A stretch of 64,000 bases of DNA from contig JAFROJ010000067.1 in NCBI GenBank assembly GCA_017429765.1, positions 1-64,000 on the forward strand. The letters run 5' to 3'. The position numbers were made by a program, and so were the translations under genes. Source of the stretch: Bacteroidales bacterium. Its GTDB lineage: Bacteria; Bacteroidota; Bacteroidia; Bacteroidales; UBA932. Position 1 is the stretch's first letter. The number at the start of each line of letters is the position of its first letter. Of the stretch, positions 16,851-25,490 are shown piece after piece. Below the pieces are notes generated by a model. That model was not told the DNA's origin and did not search any database. It was given only the letters and a program-made list of their open reading frames with translations.

Positions 16851-17477
16851 TTATTCTGTTGCGGTGACCATCAGCCAGTGCTTGGATTCATTCCGGCGGA
16901 TGGTGATGTCTTTGAAACCAGCGGCGGTGAGATGGGACATAATCTCATCCGGGGTGTAAGTGTGCATCCCTTCGATGATTTTCTCCCACTTCTCGTTGTT
17001 GCCGGAAAGGCCGTCATCTTCGTTGACTATGCAGAAAGTGGCTCCTGGCGCGAGAATGCGGCGCACTTCGGCAAAGGACTTCTCGATGTCAGGCCAGAAG
17101 TAGATGGTCTCAAAAGCTGTAGCCAGCTTGAACGAATCATCTTCGAAAGGCAGTGAAGCTACGTTTGCCTGATGAATATCACACCGGCCCTTGGCGATGA
17201 CATCGGCATTGACCTTGGACGATTTCTCCACGGACACCGGAGAATAATCCACACCGGTAACCTTCGCGCCGGAACTCCGAGCCAGCAGCCGGGCTAAATT
17301 GGCTCCACCGCCACAGCCGATGTCGATAATCTTGCCATCCTGAGGTATCTCAAGCGCGTCCAGGGCCCATGTTGCCATGGCCGCGTGGGAGCCGCCGTTC
17401 ATTCCGTTAACCATCATCCTGCCCCAGAAGCCTTCCGGACAGCGGGTGTTACTGAAGATTTTGCTGAGAAGTCCCAT
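16851..17477 (-). CDS. Class I SAM-dependent methyltransferase
   Basis: A 208-residue soluble methyltransferase of the UbiE/methyltransf_11 type. Motif I is IIDIGCGGGANLARL, the acidic loop is TGVDYSPVSVE, and the post-motif region includes LPFEDDSFKLATAFETIYFW. It is the first gene of the minus-strand operon ending at 11447. Divergent across a 101-base gap is the ATC-hydrolase-like gene, so both may share a regulatory region. The small-molecule acceptor is unknown. Confidence 0.85.
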   Translation of the reverse strand: MGLLSKIFSNTRCPEGFWGRMMVNGMNGGSHAAMATWALDALEIPQDGKIIDIGCGGGANLARLLARSSGAKVTGVDYSPVSVEKSSKVNADVIAKGRCDIHQANVASLPFEDDSFKLATAFETIYFWPDIEKSFAEVRRILAPGATFCIVNEDDGLSGNNEKWEKIIEGMHTYTPDEIMSHLTAAGFKDITIRRNESKHWLMVTATE

Positions 17478-17544
17478 CGTATATTATTTCTTGATGTAAA
17501 GTTCGAATATTCATCCTTAGCTGTCAATCGCAATAATTGGGTAT

Positions 17545-17574
17545 TTTGAGTTTGAAGAAAGAGTTGTAGCTTCG
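17545..17574 (+). promoter_or_regulatory. Promoter of the ATC-hydrolase-like gene
   Basis: TTTG at 17545-17548 and TAGCTTCG at 17567-17574 are separated by 18 bases, close to TTTG-N19-TAnnTTTG. The -7 box ends only 4 bases before the ATG at 17579, so the message would be leaderless or nearly so. Confidence 0.5.
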
Positions 17575-17578
17575 CGTC

Positions 17579-18217
17579 ATGAAAAAAGTCTATGAGCCGC
17601 TTTCGATGGTGATGAATGGCAGGTATGCTGTTATGTACAAGAAGCTGTCCCCTGATATTCAGGCAGATATCCTTTCCGGATTGTCAGACCTTATCGCAGA
17701 GGAGAAGGCCTCTGGCTATGCCGATAAGGGCAACTACTCTCACCTATGCAATATCCTTTCCACCATCGCTATTGATGATGCGCTTCAGAAACACGGTAAG
17801 ACGCCTGAGGAAGCCTTCGAACTCATTTCAACGCATATGTGGTCGGCTCTTACGCCACAGACCTTCCAGAAACTGTCCAAGCTGCCGTTCTTCCTGGCTT
17901 TGATGCGGAAGATTATCCCGCTGGGCTTCAAATATGGCTCAGGCAAGGGCTGGAAATACGTGTGGCATCCCGAAGATTCCAAAGAGTTCTATCACTTCGA
18001 GACTCTGGAATGTCTTTACCATTATGAGTTCGGTAAGCGAGGGATCCTGGAGCGCTTCGGCCCCATGTTCTGCCGCAGCGATATCATCAATTACGGGAAC
18101 CTGCACAACATAGACTTTCAGCGCTCACAAACGCTTTGTCAGGGCGGTCAGATGTGTGACTTCCGCTTTGTCAAGCATCGCAAGGGCGAAGTCTGGCAGC
18201 GGACCAGGAGTATCTAA
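17579..18217 (+). CDS. L-2-amino-thiazoline-4-carboxylic acid hydrolase-like protein
   Basis: A 212-residue protein that resembles the ATC hydrolase family. The founding enzyme, from Pseudomonas, opens the thiazoline ring of L-2-amino-thiazoline-4-carboxylate on the way to cysteine. Family-like features are the central FLALMRKIIPLGFKYGSGKGW segment, the YHFETLECLYHYEF helix and the C-terminal CRSDI to GGQMCDFRF cysteine motifs. It faces the methyltransferase/ABC operon and precedes the TonB receptor by 113 bases. Because it sits in a putative uptake cluster, action on a thiazoline-containing ligand is possible but untested; many family members have no assigned substrate. Confidence 0.7.
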   Translation: MKKVYEPLSMVMNGRYAVMYKKLSPDIQADILSGLSDLIAEEKASGYADKGNYSHLCNILSTIAIDDALQKHGKTPEEAFELISTHMWSALTPQTFQKLSKLPFFLALMRKIIPLGFKYGSGKGWKYVWHPEDSKEFYHFETLECLYHYEFGKRGILERFGPMFCRSDIINYGNLHNIDFQRSQTLCQGGQMCDFRFVKHRKGEVWQRTRSI

Positions 18218-18330
18218 GTGAGTCCAACTGGCGCGGGGCGTGTAGCGGTCTCTGAGTGAGATTATTGATGGTGAGAAAAGTGCGATTTCCCACAAATAGG
18301 GGTTGTGATTAATTTGGATTATCATTTTAT

Positions 18331-20664
18331 ATGCACAAAAGGAACATGGTAATGAATAATAGGATCTCAATATGGCCCCTGGTTATGCTGGCTGTGATTA
18401 TGACCGGCTTCCCCGCCCAGGCGCAAAGGAATACGGATGCCAGCGTCACCGGACACATCACGGACGCTTCGACCGGAGATCATCTTCCCTTCGTCACCGT
18501 CATGCTTAAAGGGACGATGATCGGCACACAAACCACAGCTTCCGGACACTACACGTTACGCAATGTCCCGCTGGGCACGTACACCATTGTCGCTTCTTCC
18601 ATCGGCTACACGTCAGCGGAGCAGGAAATAGAGGTTCGGCCCGGTAATACGCTGGAAGTCAACCTGGCCATCTCTGAGGACCTGCTCTCCATAGATCAGG
18701 TGGTCGTGAGCGCCACGCGCAATCACAGTGCCCGAAAAGAGTCCCCTTCCCTTGTCAACGTCGTGGATATGCGGACTTTCGCGTCCACCTCGTCACCGAC
18801 CCTTGCCGAAGGGCTCGTCTTTCAGCCTGGCGTCCGTGTGGAGAATGACTGCCAGAACTGCGGATTCACGCAAGCCCGCATCAACGGCCTGTGCGGCCAC
18901 TATTCCCAGATCCTGATCGATTCCCGTCCTGTGTTCTCCGCGCTTGCTGGCGTGTACGGCCTCGAGCAGATCCCAGCCTCGATGATCGACCGCGTGGAAG
19001 TCGTCCGCGGTGGCGGATCCGCCCTGTTCGGCGCTTCCGCCATCGGCGGTACCATCAACATAATCACGAAAGAAGCGATGCGCTCCAGCGCTGAAGTCAG
19101 TCACGACCTGACTTTTATAGGGATGTCGAATGCCTTGGACAACAACACGAACCTGACGACCTCCATGGTTTCTGACGACGGGCGTGCAGGTCTATTCATT
19201 TTCGGTCAGAAGCGTTCCCGCGACGGTTATGATGCCAGTGATGACGGGTTCACGGAGATTCCGACGATCAATTCCATAACGATCGGCACTCGCGGGCATC
19301 TACGCCTGAGCCCTTACACGAAACTGGGTGTAGAATACCATGGCATCAAAGAATTCCGCCGGGGCGGCGACCGTCTGGACCGTCCGGCACACGAAGCGTT
19401 GATCGCCGAGCAGGTCGAGCACGTGAACAACAGCGGCTCAATCAGCCTCGACGGCCAGAGTCCCGACAACAAGCACCATTACAGCATCTACACCTCCGCG
19501 CAACTGATCAACCGCAACAGTTACTACGGCGGAGGCATGGACCCGAACGCCTACGGCAAAACCCGGGACATCACCTCCGTCGCAGGGGCGCAGTACACGC
19601 TCAACCTGGACAGGCTGCTTTTCCTGCCTGCGCAGATCACCGCCGGTGTGGAGTATAGTTATGACAATATGCATGACGTCTCCCTGGGCTACGACCACAC
19701 CATCGACCAAATCGTCCACATAGCGAGCGGATACCTGCAGAATGAGTGGAAAAACACGAATTGGAGCATCCTGGCCGGCGTCCGTGTGGACAAGCATAAC
19801 CTCATTGAGACCCCTATCTTCTCGCCGCGATTCAATATCCGCTACAGCCCCATCCGCGATCTTGGATTCCGGGCCATTTATGCTACCGGATTCCGCGCCC
19901 CGCAAGCCTTTGACGAGGATTTGCACATCTCGGTGGTCGGCGGTGAGCGTACCCGTATCGTCATGGCCAAAGGCCTGCGCGAAGAGCGTTCCAACTCGTT
20001 CAGCCTGTCGTCCGACTGGTATCATACCTTCGGCCGCGTCAAGACCAATTTCATGGTTGAGGGTTTCTATACGCTCCTGAAGGACACCTTCGCCCTCCGT
20101 GAGACCGGAGAGCGGGCGGACGGCGGCATGAGCAACATTATGGAGCGCTATAACGGTTCCGGAGCGACGGTTTTCGGCGTCAACATCGAAGGCAAGGCGG
20201 AGATCGGCACGCGCTTCAACATCCAGGCAGGTGTCACCTTCCAGCGCAGCCGGTATGAGGAGCCTGAAGTCTGGAGCTCCGATCCTGATGTCGCGCCCTC
20301 GATAAAGATGTTCCGCTCTCCCGACTCATATGGCTACCTGGTCGCCACATATCATCCTGTCAAAGCGATGGGTATCCATCTGTCCGGCGTTTACACCGGA
20401 TCCATGCTCACGCAGCACTTTGCCGGGAGCGGCACTCCGGAGGACGTGGCCGTTGACACTCCGCGTTACTGGGATATGGGTACGAAAATCACCTACGAAT
20501 TCGACCTCTTGAGCGCTTGCAAACTGGAGACTCACGTAGCCCTTAAGAATGCTTTCAACGCTTTCCAGCGCGACTTCGACCAGGGTGAATTACGGGACTC
20601 CGGCTATATTTACGGCCCTTCCCTGCCGCGTTCACTGATCATCGGCACCATCCTGCGCTTCTAA
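18331..20664 (+). CDS. TonB-dependent outer membrane receptor with CarboxypepD_reg N-terminal domain
   Basis: A 777-residue outer membrane receptor. A signal peptide ends at AQA (about residue 31), followed by a CarboxypepD_reg-like domain (VTGHITDASTGDHLPFVTV) at about 38-120. The plug domain follows, with the stretch DCQNCGFTQARINGL and IDRVEVVRGGGSALFG, and then a 22-strand-type barrel ending in an aromatic residue (TILRF). It imports ligands using TonB/ExbBD energy. No SusD gene is adjacent, so it is not a classical polysaccharide SusC. The plug type is that of small-ligand (siderophore, haem, cobalamin) receptors. An ATG at 18352 is an alternative start. Confidence 0.9.
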   Translation: MHKRNMVMNNRISIWPLVMLAVIMTGFPAQAQRNTDASVTGHITDASTGDHLPFVTVMLKGTMIGTQTTASGHYTLRNVPLGTYTIVASSIGYTSAEQEIEVRPGNTLEVNLAISEDLLSIDQVVVSATRNHSARKESPSLVNVVDMRTFASTSSPTLAEGLVFQPGVRVENDCQNCGFTQARINGLCGHYSQILIDSRPVFSALAGVYGLEQIPASMIDRVEVVRGGGSALFGASAIGGTINIITKEAMRSSAEVSHDLTFIGMSNALDNNTNLTTSMVSDDGRAGLFIFGQKRSRDGYDASDDGFTEIPTINSITIGTRGHLRLSPYTKLGVEYHGIKEFRRGGDRLDRPAHEALIAEQVEHVNNSGSISLDGQSPDNKHHYSIYTSAQLINRNSYYGGGMDPNAYGKTRDITSVAGAQYTLNLDRLLFLPAQITAGVEYSYDNMHDVSLGYDHTIDQIVHIASGYLQNEWKNTNWSILAGVRVDKHNLIETPIFSPRFNIRYSPIRDLGFRAIYATGFRAPQAFDEDLHISVVGGERTRIVMAKGLREERSNSFSLSSDWYHTFGRVKTNFMVEGFYTLLKDTFALRETGERADGGMSNIMERYNGSGATVFGVNIEGKAEIGTRFNIQAGVTFQRSRYEEPEVWSSDPDVAPSIKMFRSPDSYGYLVATYHPVKAMGIHLSGVYTGSMLTQHFAGSGTPEDVAVDTPRYWDMGTKITYEFDLLSACKLETHVALKNAFNAFQRDFDQGELRDSGYIYGPSLPRSLIIGTILRF

Positions 20665-20710
20665 GGATAAGGGCGGAGAGATGTGCTTCTCCGGCTTCGT
20701 CAGGCATCAC

Positions 20711-20749
20711 GAACATATCGGTCGCTTCTTTAAATGGCAAATTACAATT
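20711..20749 (+). repeat. Duplicated tail of the small membrane protein gene
   Basis: This 39-base stretch is nearly the same as 22043-22082, the last codons and downstream bases of the small membrane protein gene; both contain TCGGTCGCTTCTTTAA. Here it encodes only EHIGRFFKW in passing and lies directly before the CPBP gene. It looks like the remnant of a second copy of the small gene. Confidence 0.65.
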
Positions 20750-20758
20750 AACGGTACC

Positions 20759-21658
20759 ATGAATACCAAGAAACTGATTGTATTTCTCCTATGGGCCTTT
20801 ATTCCTATGGTGGTTGTGGGGCTGGTGATGCACTTCGGGGCGGTATATCCCGGAGGCCAAAGTGACGACGTGATTGATTCCGCTCCTACCGCGGCGTTGA
20901 GGGGACTTGTTTTCAGCGCCGGTGCCATGCTTATTCCGCTTTTAGCCGTCATATTCACACGGCTTATTTTCAGGGAGCCAATCTTGAAAGGGCTGGGAAT
21001 ATCCTTCAAGATTAACCGCTGGTGGTGGATTGGCTGGCTGCTGATGCCGGTCATAGCGCTGGCCGTGCTGGGCGTGACATTGCTGATGCCCGGAGCAAAA
21101 TGGACGCCGGACAGCGTGATGATGCGGCAGGCCATGCAGTCGATGCCTGAAGAAATCGGCGTTTGGGGCGTTCTCGGCATCTCTCTTCTCAGCGGCCTGT
21201 TTCAGGGAGCCACATTCAATGCCGTATTCGCTTTCGGAGAGGAGATCGCCTGGCGCGGCTTCCTCGTTAAGGAATTCAAAGGGAAGAAGTTCCTGACGGC
21301 TGCCCTGTGGATCGGGATTATATGGGGGTTCTGGCATGCCCCGCTCATTCTGAACGGACATAATTATCCGCGGCACCCGGTGGCGGGCGTGCTGATGATG
21401 GTGATATTCTGCCTGCTGCTTACGCCGATGCTGATGTACTTCCGCCAGAAGAGCGGTTCGGTGATTGTTCCCGCTATCATGCACGGGACATTCAATGCGG
21501 TCGTCGGTGTCAGCGCCGTGGTTATAACGCCGGCAAACGATCTCCTCTACGGCGGCCCAGGCCTGGCCGGATTCATTGTCCTGCTGGCGGTGAATACCTG
21601 CCTGTATCTCTACGACAAGTACATCATCAAAGAGAACATCTTCACAACGCGTTTGTAG
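20759..21658 (+). CDS. CPBP family intramembrane metalloprotease
   Basis: A 299-residue integral membrane protein with about eight hydrophobic segments and the three CPBP (Abi) motifs: EEIAWRGFLVKE (EExxxR), FWHAPLIL (FxxxH) and HGTFNA (HxxxN). Members are glutamate-type intramembrane proteases of the Rce1 type, or immunity-like proteins. The ATG at 20759 is preferred because the upstream extension is the duplicated tail of another gene. It follows the TonB receptor by 94 bases. Its substrate is not known. Confidence 0.87.
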   Translation: MNTKKLIVFLLWAFIPMVVVGLVMHFGAVYPGGQSDDVIDSAPTAALRGLVFSAGAMLIPLLAVIFTRLIFREPILKGLGISFKINRWWWIGWLLMPVIALAVLGVTLLMPGAKWTPDSVMMRQAMQSMPEEIGVWGVLGISLLSGLFQGATFNAVFAFGEEIAWRGFLVKEFKGKKFLTAALWIGIIWGFWHAPLILNGHNYPRHPVAGVLMMVIFCLLLTPMLMYFRQKSGSVIVPAIMHGTFNAVVGVSAVVITPANDLLYGGPGLAGFIVLLAVNTCLYLYDKYIIKENIFTTRL

Positions 21659-21713
21659 ATTCCCTGTTTATGGGATGAATAGGCCCTGACGGTCCAGATA
21701 AGGGAGATCAAAA

Positions 21714-21739
21714 GATTCTTCACTACGTTCAGAATGACA
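21714..21739 (+). repeat. Dispersed 26-bp GATTCTTC...TCAGAATGAC repeat, copy 1
   Basis: The sequence GATTCTTC, a short variable centre and TTCAGAATGACA is nearly the same as at 28864-28889 and 62832-62857, with a diverged copy at 26449-26474. It lies between the CPBP and small membrane protein genes. The ends are imperfectly complementary, giving a short hairpin typical of REP-like elements. Confidence 0.8.
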
Positions 21740-21859
21740 GTTAATGATATTTACAGGGGCCTTGCCGGATGGGGGGACGTCCCGGGGCCTACCCATGGTC
21801 ATGTCGCGGAAAATGTGTAAATTGCGTTCTCACTATCGAGATCCAACTGATTAAGTGTC

Positions 21860-22072
21860 ATGGCAACCTGGGCAATTATTGTAAATGTATTTCTTATCAT
21901 CGTCATTCTTGCTGTCACAGCGGCGGTAATCGCGGACTACCGACAACACAAGGACGATGAGACCATCTCTCCGGAGGAATTGAAAAGCCTAAGACGCGGT
22001 AACTTCAGATTAACCATGCTCCTTGCGGTTTGGTTGCTCTACGAGCATCTCGGTCGCTTCTTTAACTGGTAA
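21860..22072 (+). CDS. Small membrane protein, unknown
   Basis: A 70-residue protein with one hydrophobic N-terminal helix (residues 3-25), a charged middle (DYRQHKDDETISPEELKSLRRG) and a second hydrophobic segment ending HLGRFFNW. I do not recognise the family. Support for it being a gene comes from normal composition, a TAAATTGC box about 40 bases upstream, and the second partial copy of its tail 1.3 kb upstream. Confidence 0.5.
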   Translation: MATWAIIVNVFLIIVILAVTAAVIADYRQHKDDETISPEELKSLRRGNFRLTMLLAVWLLYEHLGRFFNW

Positions 22073-22152
22073 AATTCCAATTTTGACTATGACAAGATAG
22101 CGTCAGCGTCACAAAACATGATAGCGAAGACTTTATGACATTGACAGGTATT

Positions 22153-23673
22153 ATGAATAAGAAGTTCGCTCTCTTAAGCATTTTGCTATTGTCGGCAGGC
22201 ATCCTCCGCGCGCAGAATTCGACCGTGTTGAAACCTGGGGCCGAAAGGATCGAGTACAACCCTAAACTTTTCGGCTATTTCATCGAGCATTTCGACAACC
22301 AGATCTATGGCGGGATATTCGATCCGGGCAATCCCTTGTCTGATGAAGATGGTTTCCGGACGGACGTCATCGAAGCGATGAAGGAGTTGAAGGTTCCCAT
22401 CGTCCGCTGGCCGGGCGGCTGCTTCGCCTCAACCTACCATTGGTACAAAGGGGTAGGCCCCGACCGCGTCCCGGTGTTCGACAAGACCTGGGGAGTCGAA
22501 GAGCCTAACACCTTCGGAACCGACGAGTTTGTCAGGTGGTGCAAGAAAATCGGCTGCGAGCCTTACATCGTCGCCAATGCCGGGATCGGCACCAGGGAGG
22601 AGATGAGTGACTGGGTGGAATACTGCAACCTCTCAATCGGCGAGTTCGGCCGGAAAAGGATCGCTAACGGCTTCCCGGAGCCTTATGACGTGAAATACTG
22701 GTGCATAGGCAACGAGACCTTGGCACCGTGGGAAATGGGCACCAAGACACCGCAGGAATGGGGTCCTCTCGTGCGCGAGACCGCGAAGATGATGCTGGTG
22801 GTGGATAAGGACCTCAAGCTCGGCGCGGCTTCCCTTAACACTCTTGACGCGGTCCGGCCTCTCCTTCAGAACGCAGGACATTTGCTTGATTATGTGGCGT
22901 TCCACAGCGGTTGGGATGGCACCGGAGCCTCGTTCAAGGACATCATGATGATGACTGGTATGCCTGAAGGCGACATAAGGCGGATGATGGGCCATCTTGA
23001 GGCGTCGGGCTATGGTGGCGGCAAGATGAAACTCGCGATCGACGAGTGGCAGCTCCGAGGATGGATCCATCCGGGGATGGGAAACCCCAGGCAGGGCTTT
23101 GATTTCGAGGCCAGGCGGCAGAATGATATCGCGTCAACATATTCAGTCGCGGACGCTCTTTACGCCGCATGTTTCCTGAATGCCTGTCTGCGTCATAGCG
23201 ATGTGGTGGATTTCGCCTGCTTCTCGACCATCGTGAACACCCGGGGAGCGATATTCGTGTACCCTGAGGGGATTGTCAAACGCGTCATTTATCACGCCCT
23301 GAAGATGTACTCTAACCTGCTCTTGCCATATATGGTACCCACCGAGGAGAAGGTTTCGGACCTTGTCCACGGGGGAAGATCGATTGGTGTGCTTGACGTC
23401 ATCCTGACCTCCGACAAGGATGGGAAACGTTTCGTCTATGCGGTCGCTAACAAGGATCCGGACAATGACCAGCCTCTTGTCCTTGATTTCCAGGGACTTG
23501 GCATCAAGCCTCCGAAGAAGGTCCACTCCACTGTCCTCAGTGGTTCCTCTCCCGACGACTACAACGACATCGGCGCCGAAAGGGTCAAGCCCGAAAGCAG
23601 GACCCTTCCTGTCAAGAACGGCACGGTCTCAATTCCCGCCCATTCAGTCACTTTTATTGATATAGAGCAATGA
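22153..23673 (+). CDS. Alpha-L-arabinofuranosidase, GH51
   Basis: A 506-residue secreted glycoside hydrolase family 51 enzyme that releases terminal arabinofuranose from arabinan, arabinoxylan or arabinogalactan side chains. A signal peptide covers about residues 1-20 (ending LRA). Markers are LFGYFIEHFDNQIYGG, VRWPGGCFAS, the acid/base glutamate in WCIGNETLAPWEMG and the nucleophile glutamate in KLAIDEW. The C-terminus forms the expected beta domain. The start at 22153 directly precedes the signal peptide; an in-frame ATG at 22135 only adds six residues. No SusCD pair is next to it, so it stands alone and not within a visible polysaccharide utilisation locus. Confidence 0.93.
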   Translation: MNKKFALLSILLLSAGILRAQNSTVLKPGAERIEYNPKLFGYFIEHFDNQIYGGIFDPGNPLSDEDGFRTDVIEAMKELKVPIVRWPGGCFASTYHWYKGVGPDRVPVFDKTWGVEEPNTFGTDEFVRWCKKIGCEPYIVANAGIGTREEMSDWVEYCNLSIGEFGRKRIANGFPEPYDVKYWCIGNETLAPWEMGTKTPQEWGPLVRETAKMMLVVDKDLKLGAASLNTLDAVRPLLQNAGHLLDYVAFHSGWDGTGASFKDIMMMTGMPEGDIRRMMGHLEASGYGGGKMKLAIDEWQLRGWIHPGMGNPRQGFDFEARRQNDIASTYSVADALYAACFLNACLRHSDVVDFACFSTIVNTRGAIFVYPEGIVKRVIYHALKMYSNLLLPYMVPTEEKVSDLVHGGRSIGVLDVILTSDKDGKRFVYAVANKDPDNDQPLVLDFQGLGIKPPKKVHSTVLSGSSPDDYNDIGAERVKPESRTLPVKNGTVSIPAHSVTFIDIEQ

Positions 23674-23678
23674 TAAAT

Positions 23679-23708
23679 CGCCCTGGCAGGCATAGCTCTG
23701 CCAGGGCG
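23679..23708. terminator. Strong hairpin after the GH51 gene
   Basis: Bases 23679-23689 and 23698-23708 form an 11-bp perfect stem (CGCCCTGGCAG with its complement) around an 8-base loop. It sits between convergent genes. No run of T follows on either strand, so it may be a processing or terminator-like hairpin serving both sides. Confidence 0.55.
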
Positions 23709-23750
23709 GGAGGGCTCAAGTAGTCGCGATATTCGGATTTATCGGTAGCT

Positions 23751-24692
23751 TTACGCTTTATTGAACTTGGACTTGGGCTGCTTGCAACGAGGGCATCTCC
23801 AGTCTTCCGGAAGGTCTTCGAAAGCCACGCAGTCGTGCTCGGCAGGGTCATAGACATAGCCGCAAATGGAGCAGACATACTTGCCTGACGCCTTTTGCCG
23901 CGTGAAATCCACTTCGGCAAAGACGGTAGGCACGGGATTGTCGAGGTCCATCACACGCTTTGCCTCAAGATTCTCGTAGCCCTGTGGGGTGTGAGTGCCC
24001 ATATAGACGGTGGGGTTGTTACGGACGAACTCACGCACCCGGTCCAGCGTCTCACGTGCCGCGGGGAGGTCGTCATAGACCACCGACAGCTTGTTCTCAT
24101 GCAAGGCCTCGTCCACGTAGGTGATGTCAGCCTGGAACATATAGTAGAGCCCGTCGTTCTCGGCGATCACGAGGCTGTTGCCGTTGGTGTGTCCCTTAGC
24201 CTTAATGAACCACACGCCGTCACAAATCTTCCGCGTCTCGGGGAAGTTATGATAGGGGCCGTCGGTGTAGGTTACAGGAACCACGTTCTCGAGCCCCTTC
24301 AACTCTTCAGCCTGCGTCTCGTCAGTTCCCACATAAATCTTTGCGTTGGGGAACGAACGCAGTTCGCCAGAGTGGTCATTATGGCGATGGGTTAGGAGGA
24401 TCTTGGTCACTTGTTCGGGCTTGTAGCCAAGGGCGGCGAATGCCTCCATGTAGGTGCAGATGTCCTTACCGGTGAAGATAGGCGAATTCTCGTCTGGCGT
24501 TTCTTCCGGTGTGCCTGCGGGGATGCCTGTGTCTACCAATATCACTTCCTCTCCGGTGTCGATGAGATAGTTCTGCAGGCTGCCGCGATAGCGGATATTC
24601 TTGTCGAATTTGTCCGGACCTTCCTCGCCACCAAAGACGAATGGCTGGGTGTAGAACCCGTCACGCCGGAATTTTACGGCTTTGATTATCAT
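23751..24692 (-). CDS. MBL-fold hydrolase fused to a C-terminal rubredoxin domain
   Basis: A 313-residue protein. Residues about 1-255 form a metallo-beta-lactamase fold of the lactonase/glyoxalase type with [10 protein letters not shown] as the dimetal site, a second-metal HTNGN histidine and ADITYVDEA aspartate. The last ~45 residues are a rubredoxin-like iron site: [13 protein letters not shown], then [12 protein letters not shown], giving two CxxC pairs. Rubredoxin domains pass electrons, so this may be a redox enzyme linked to oxygen or NO handling, although the flavodoxin domain of classic flavodiiron proteins is missing. It is last in an operon with a winged-helix protein and a ferritin-like protein. 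Confidence 0.85.
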   Translation of the reverse strand: MIIKAVKFRRDGFYTQPFVFGGEEGPDKFDKNIRYRGSLQNYLIDTGEEVILVDTGIPAGTPEETPDENSPIFTGKDICTYMEAFAALGYKPEQVTKILLTHRHNDHSGELRSFPNAKIYVGTDETQAEELKGLENVVPVTYTDGPYHNFPETRKICDGVWFIKAKGHTNGNSLVIAENDGLYYMFQADITYVDEALHENKLSVVYDDLPAARETLDRVREFVRNNPTVYMGTHTPQGYENLEAKRVMDLDNPVPTVFAEVDFTRQKASGKYVCSICGYVYDPAEHDCVAFEDLPEDWRCPRCKQPKSKFNKA

Positions 24693-24701
24693 GGCCCCCG
24701 T

Positions 24702-24875
24702 TTACTTGGCAGGCTCCCATTTGCAGCGTACCGGGGAGACGATGGCACCTTCCTTCTTGAGCTCGGCGAAAGCCTTGTCCACTTCCTTACGGTCGATACC
24801 TGTGATTTCCGCGATCTTGCCGGCGTTCACGGGCGCGCCGAACTCGCGCATAGCTTGTAATACTATCTCTTTCAT
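24702..24875 (-). CDS. 57-aa winged-helix-like protein
   Basis: A small protein, [20 protein letters not shown] at its start, with an HTH-like pattern ([20 protein letters not shown]) and a basic tail ending in RCKWEPAK. It resembles short stand-alone winged-helix proteins annotated as transcriptional regulators. It ends 9 bases before the MBL-rubredoxin gene and starts 21 bases after the ferritin-like gene on the same strand. A regulatory or iron-sensing job is inferred from context only. Confidence 0.65.
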   Translation of the reverse strand: MKEIVLQAMREFGAPVNAGKIAEITGIDRKEVDKAFAELKKEGAIVSPVRCKWEPAK

Positions 24876-24896
24876 AATCTTATCGTTATTGAATGT

Positions 24897-25352
24897 TTAC
24901 AATTGCAGCAGCAGCCAGTTCTGGGTGCCAATCTTCTCGATGAGTTCCACGGCGCCCTGGCTCCAGAAGAGGTCTTCCTCCTCGTCCTTCAGGTAGTCCT
25001 TCAGCAGGTCATAGGTGATGGGATCGTCCTTCACGCCCTCCATGCACTTCATCAGGAGCTCAACGCCGGGCACCTGGATGGCGAGGTCGGCCTTGACATA
25101 CTCGACAGGGTCGCAGATAAGGTCGCGGGACTTCATGCCTTCGAACTTGATCTCTCCGCCCAGATCGAGGATGCGCTCTGTGAACTTCTCAACCCAGCCC
25201 ATCTCCTCATTGAAATGGCCGATGTACTTATCTCCGAGCTTAGTGATGCCCTGTGCCTTGAAGATCATGCCCTGCTGCTTGTGAACGATGGCGCCTTCTG
25301 CCAGATGAGTCACGAAAAACTGCAATGACTCAATAGATATCTTCTTGTCCAT
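24897..25352 (-). CDS. Ferritin-like diiron protein
   Basis: A 151-residue four-helix protein of the bacterioferritin/ferritin-like type. Candidate metal ligands lie in HLAEGAIVHKQQG, GHFNEEMGW (glutamate pair) and LKDYLKDEEEDLFW near the C-terminus. It may store iron or protect DNA and enzymes from peroxide. The start at 25352 (MDKKISIES) is preferred over one nine codons upstream because a -7 box lies at 25387-25394. First gene of the operon leading to the MBL-rubredoxin protein. Confidence 0.75.
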   Translation of the reverse strand: MDKKISIESLQFFVTHLAEGAIVHKQQGMIFKAQGITKLGDKYIGHFNEEMGWVEKFTERILDLGGEIKFEGMKSRDLICDPVEYVKADLAIQVPGVELLMKCMEGVKDDPITYDLLKDYLKDEEEDLFWSQGAVELIEKIGTQNWLLLQL

Positions 25353-25386
25353 AATGTTGTATGTTAATTGGTTATACATTTTCTTC

Positions 25387-25394
25387 CAAATGTA
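25387..25394 (-). promoter_or_regulatory. -7 box of the ferritin operon
   Basis: Reads TACATTTG on the minus strand, a full TAnnTTTG match, 34 bases before the ferritin start. A TTGTG about 18-20 bases further upstream can serve as -33. The region also holds the promoter of the divergent AraC gene. Confidence 0.55.
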
Positions 25395-25460
25395 AAGTTA
25401 CGTTATACTAATCACAATGCAAAATCTGAAACAACACAGAACTTGTCTGAAACGATACAA

Positions 25461-25482
25461 TTGACTTTTATTCGTATCTTTG
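25461..25482 (+). promoter_or_regulatory. Candidate promoter region of the AraC-type gene
   Basis: TATCTTTG at 25475-25482 matches TAnnTTTG exactly and ends 8 bases before the ATG at 25491. A TTGAC at 25461 lies closer than the usual spacing, so the -33 partner is uncertain. Confidence 0.5.
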
Positions 25483-25490
25483 CATCCAGT

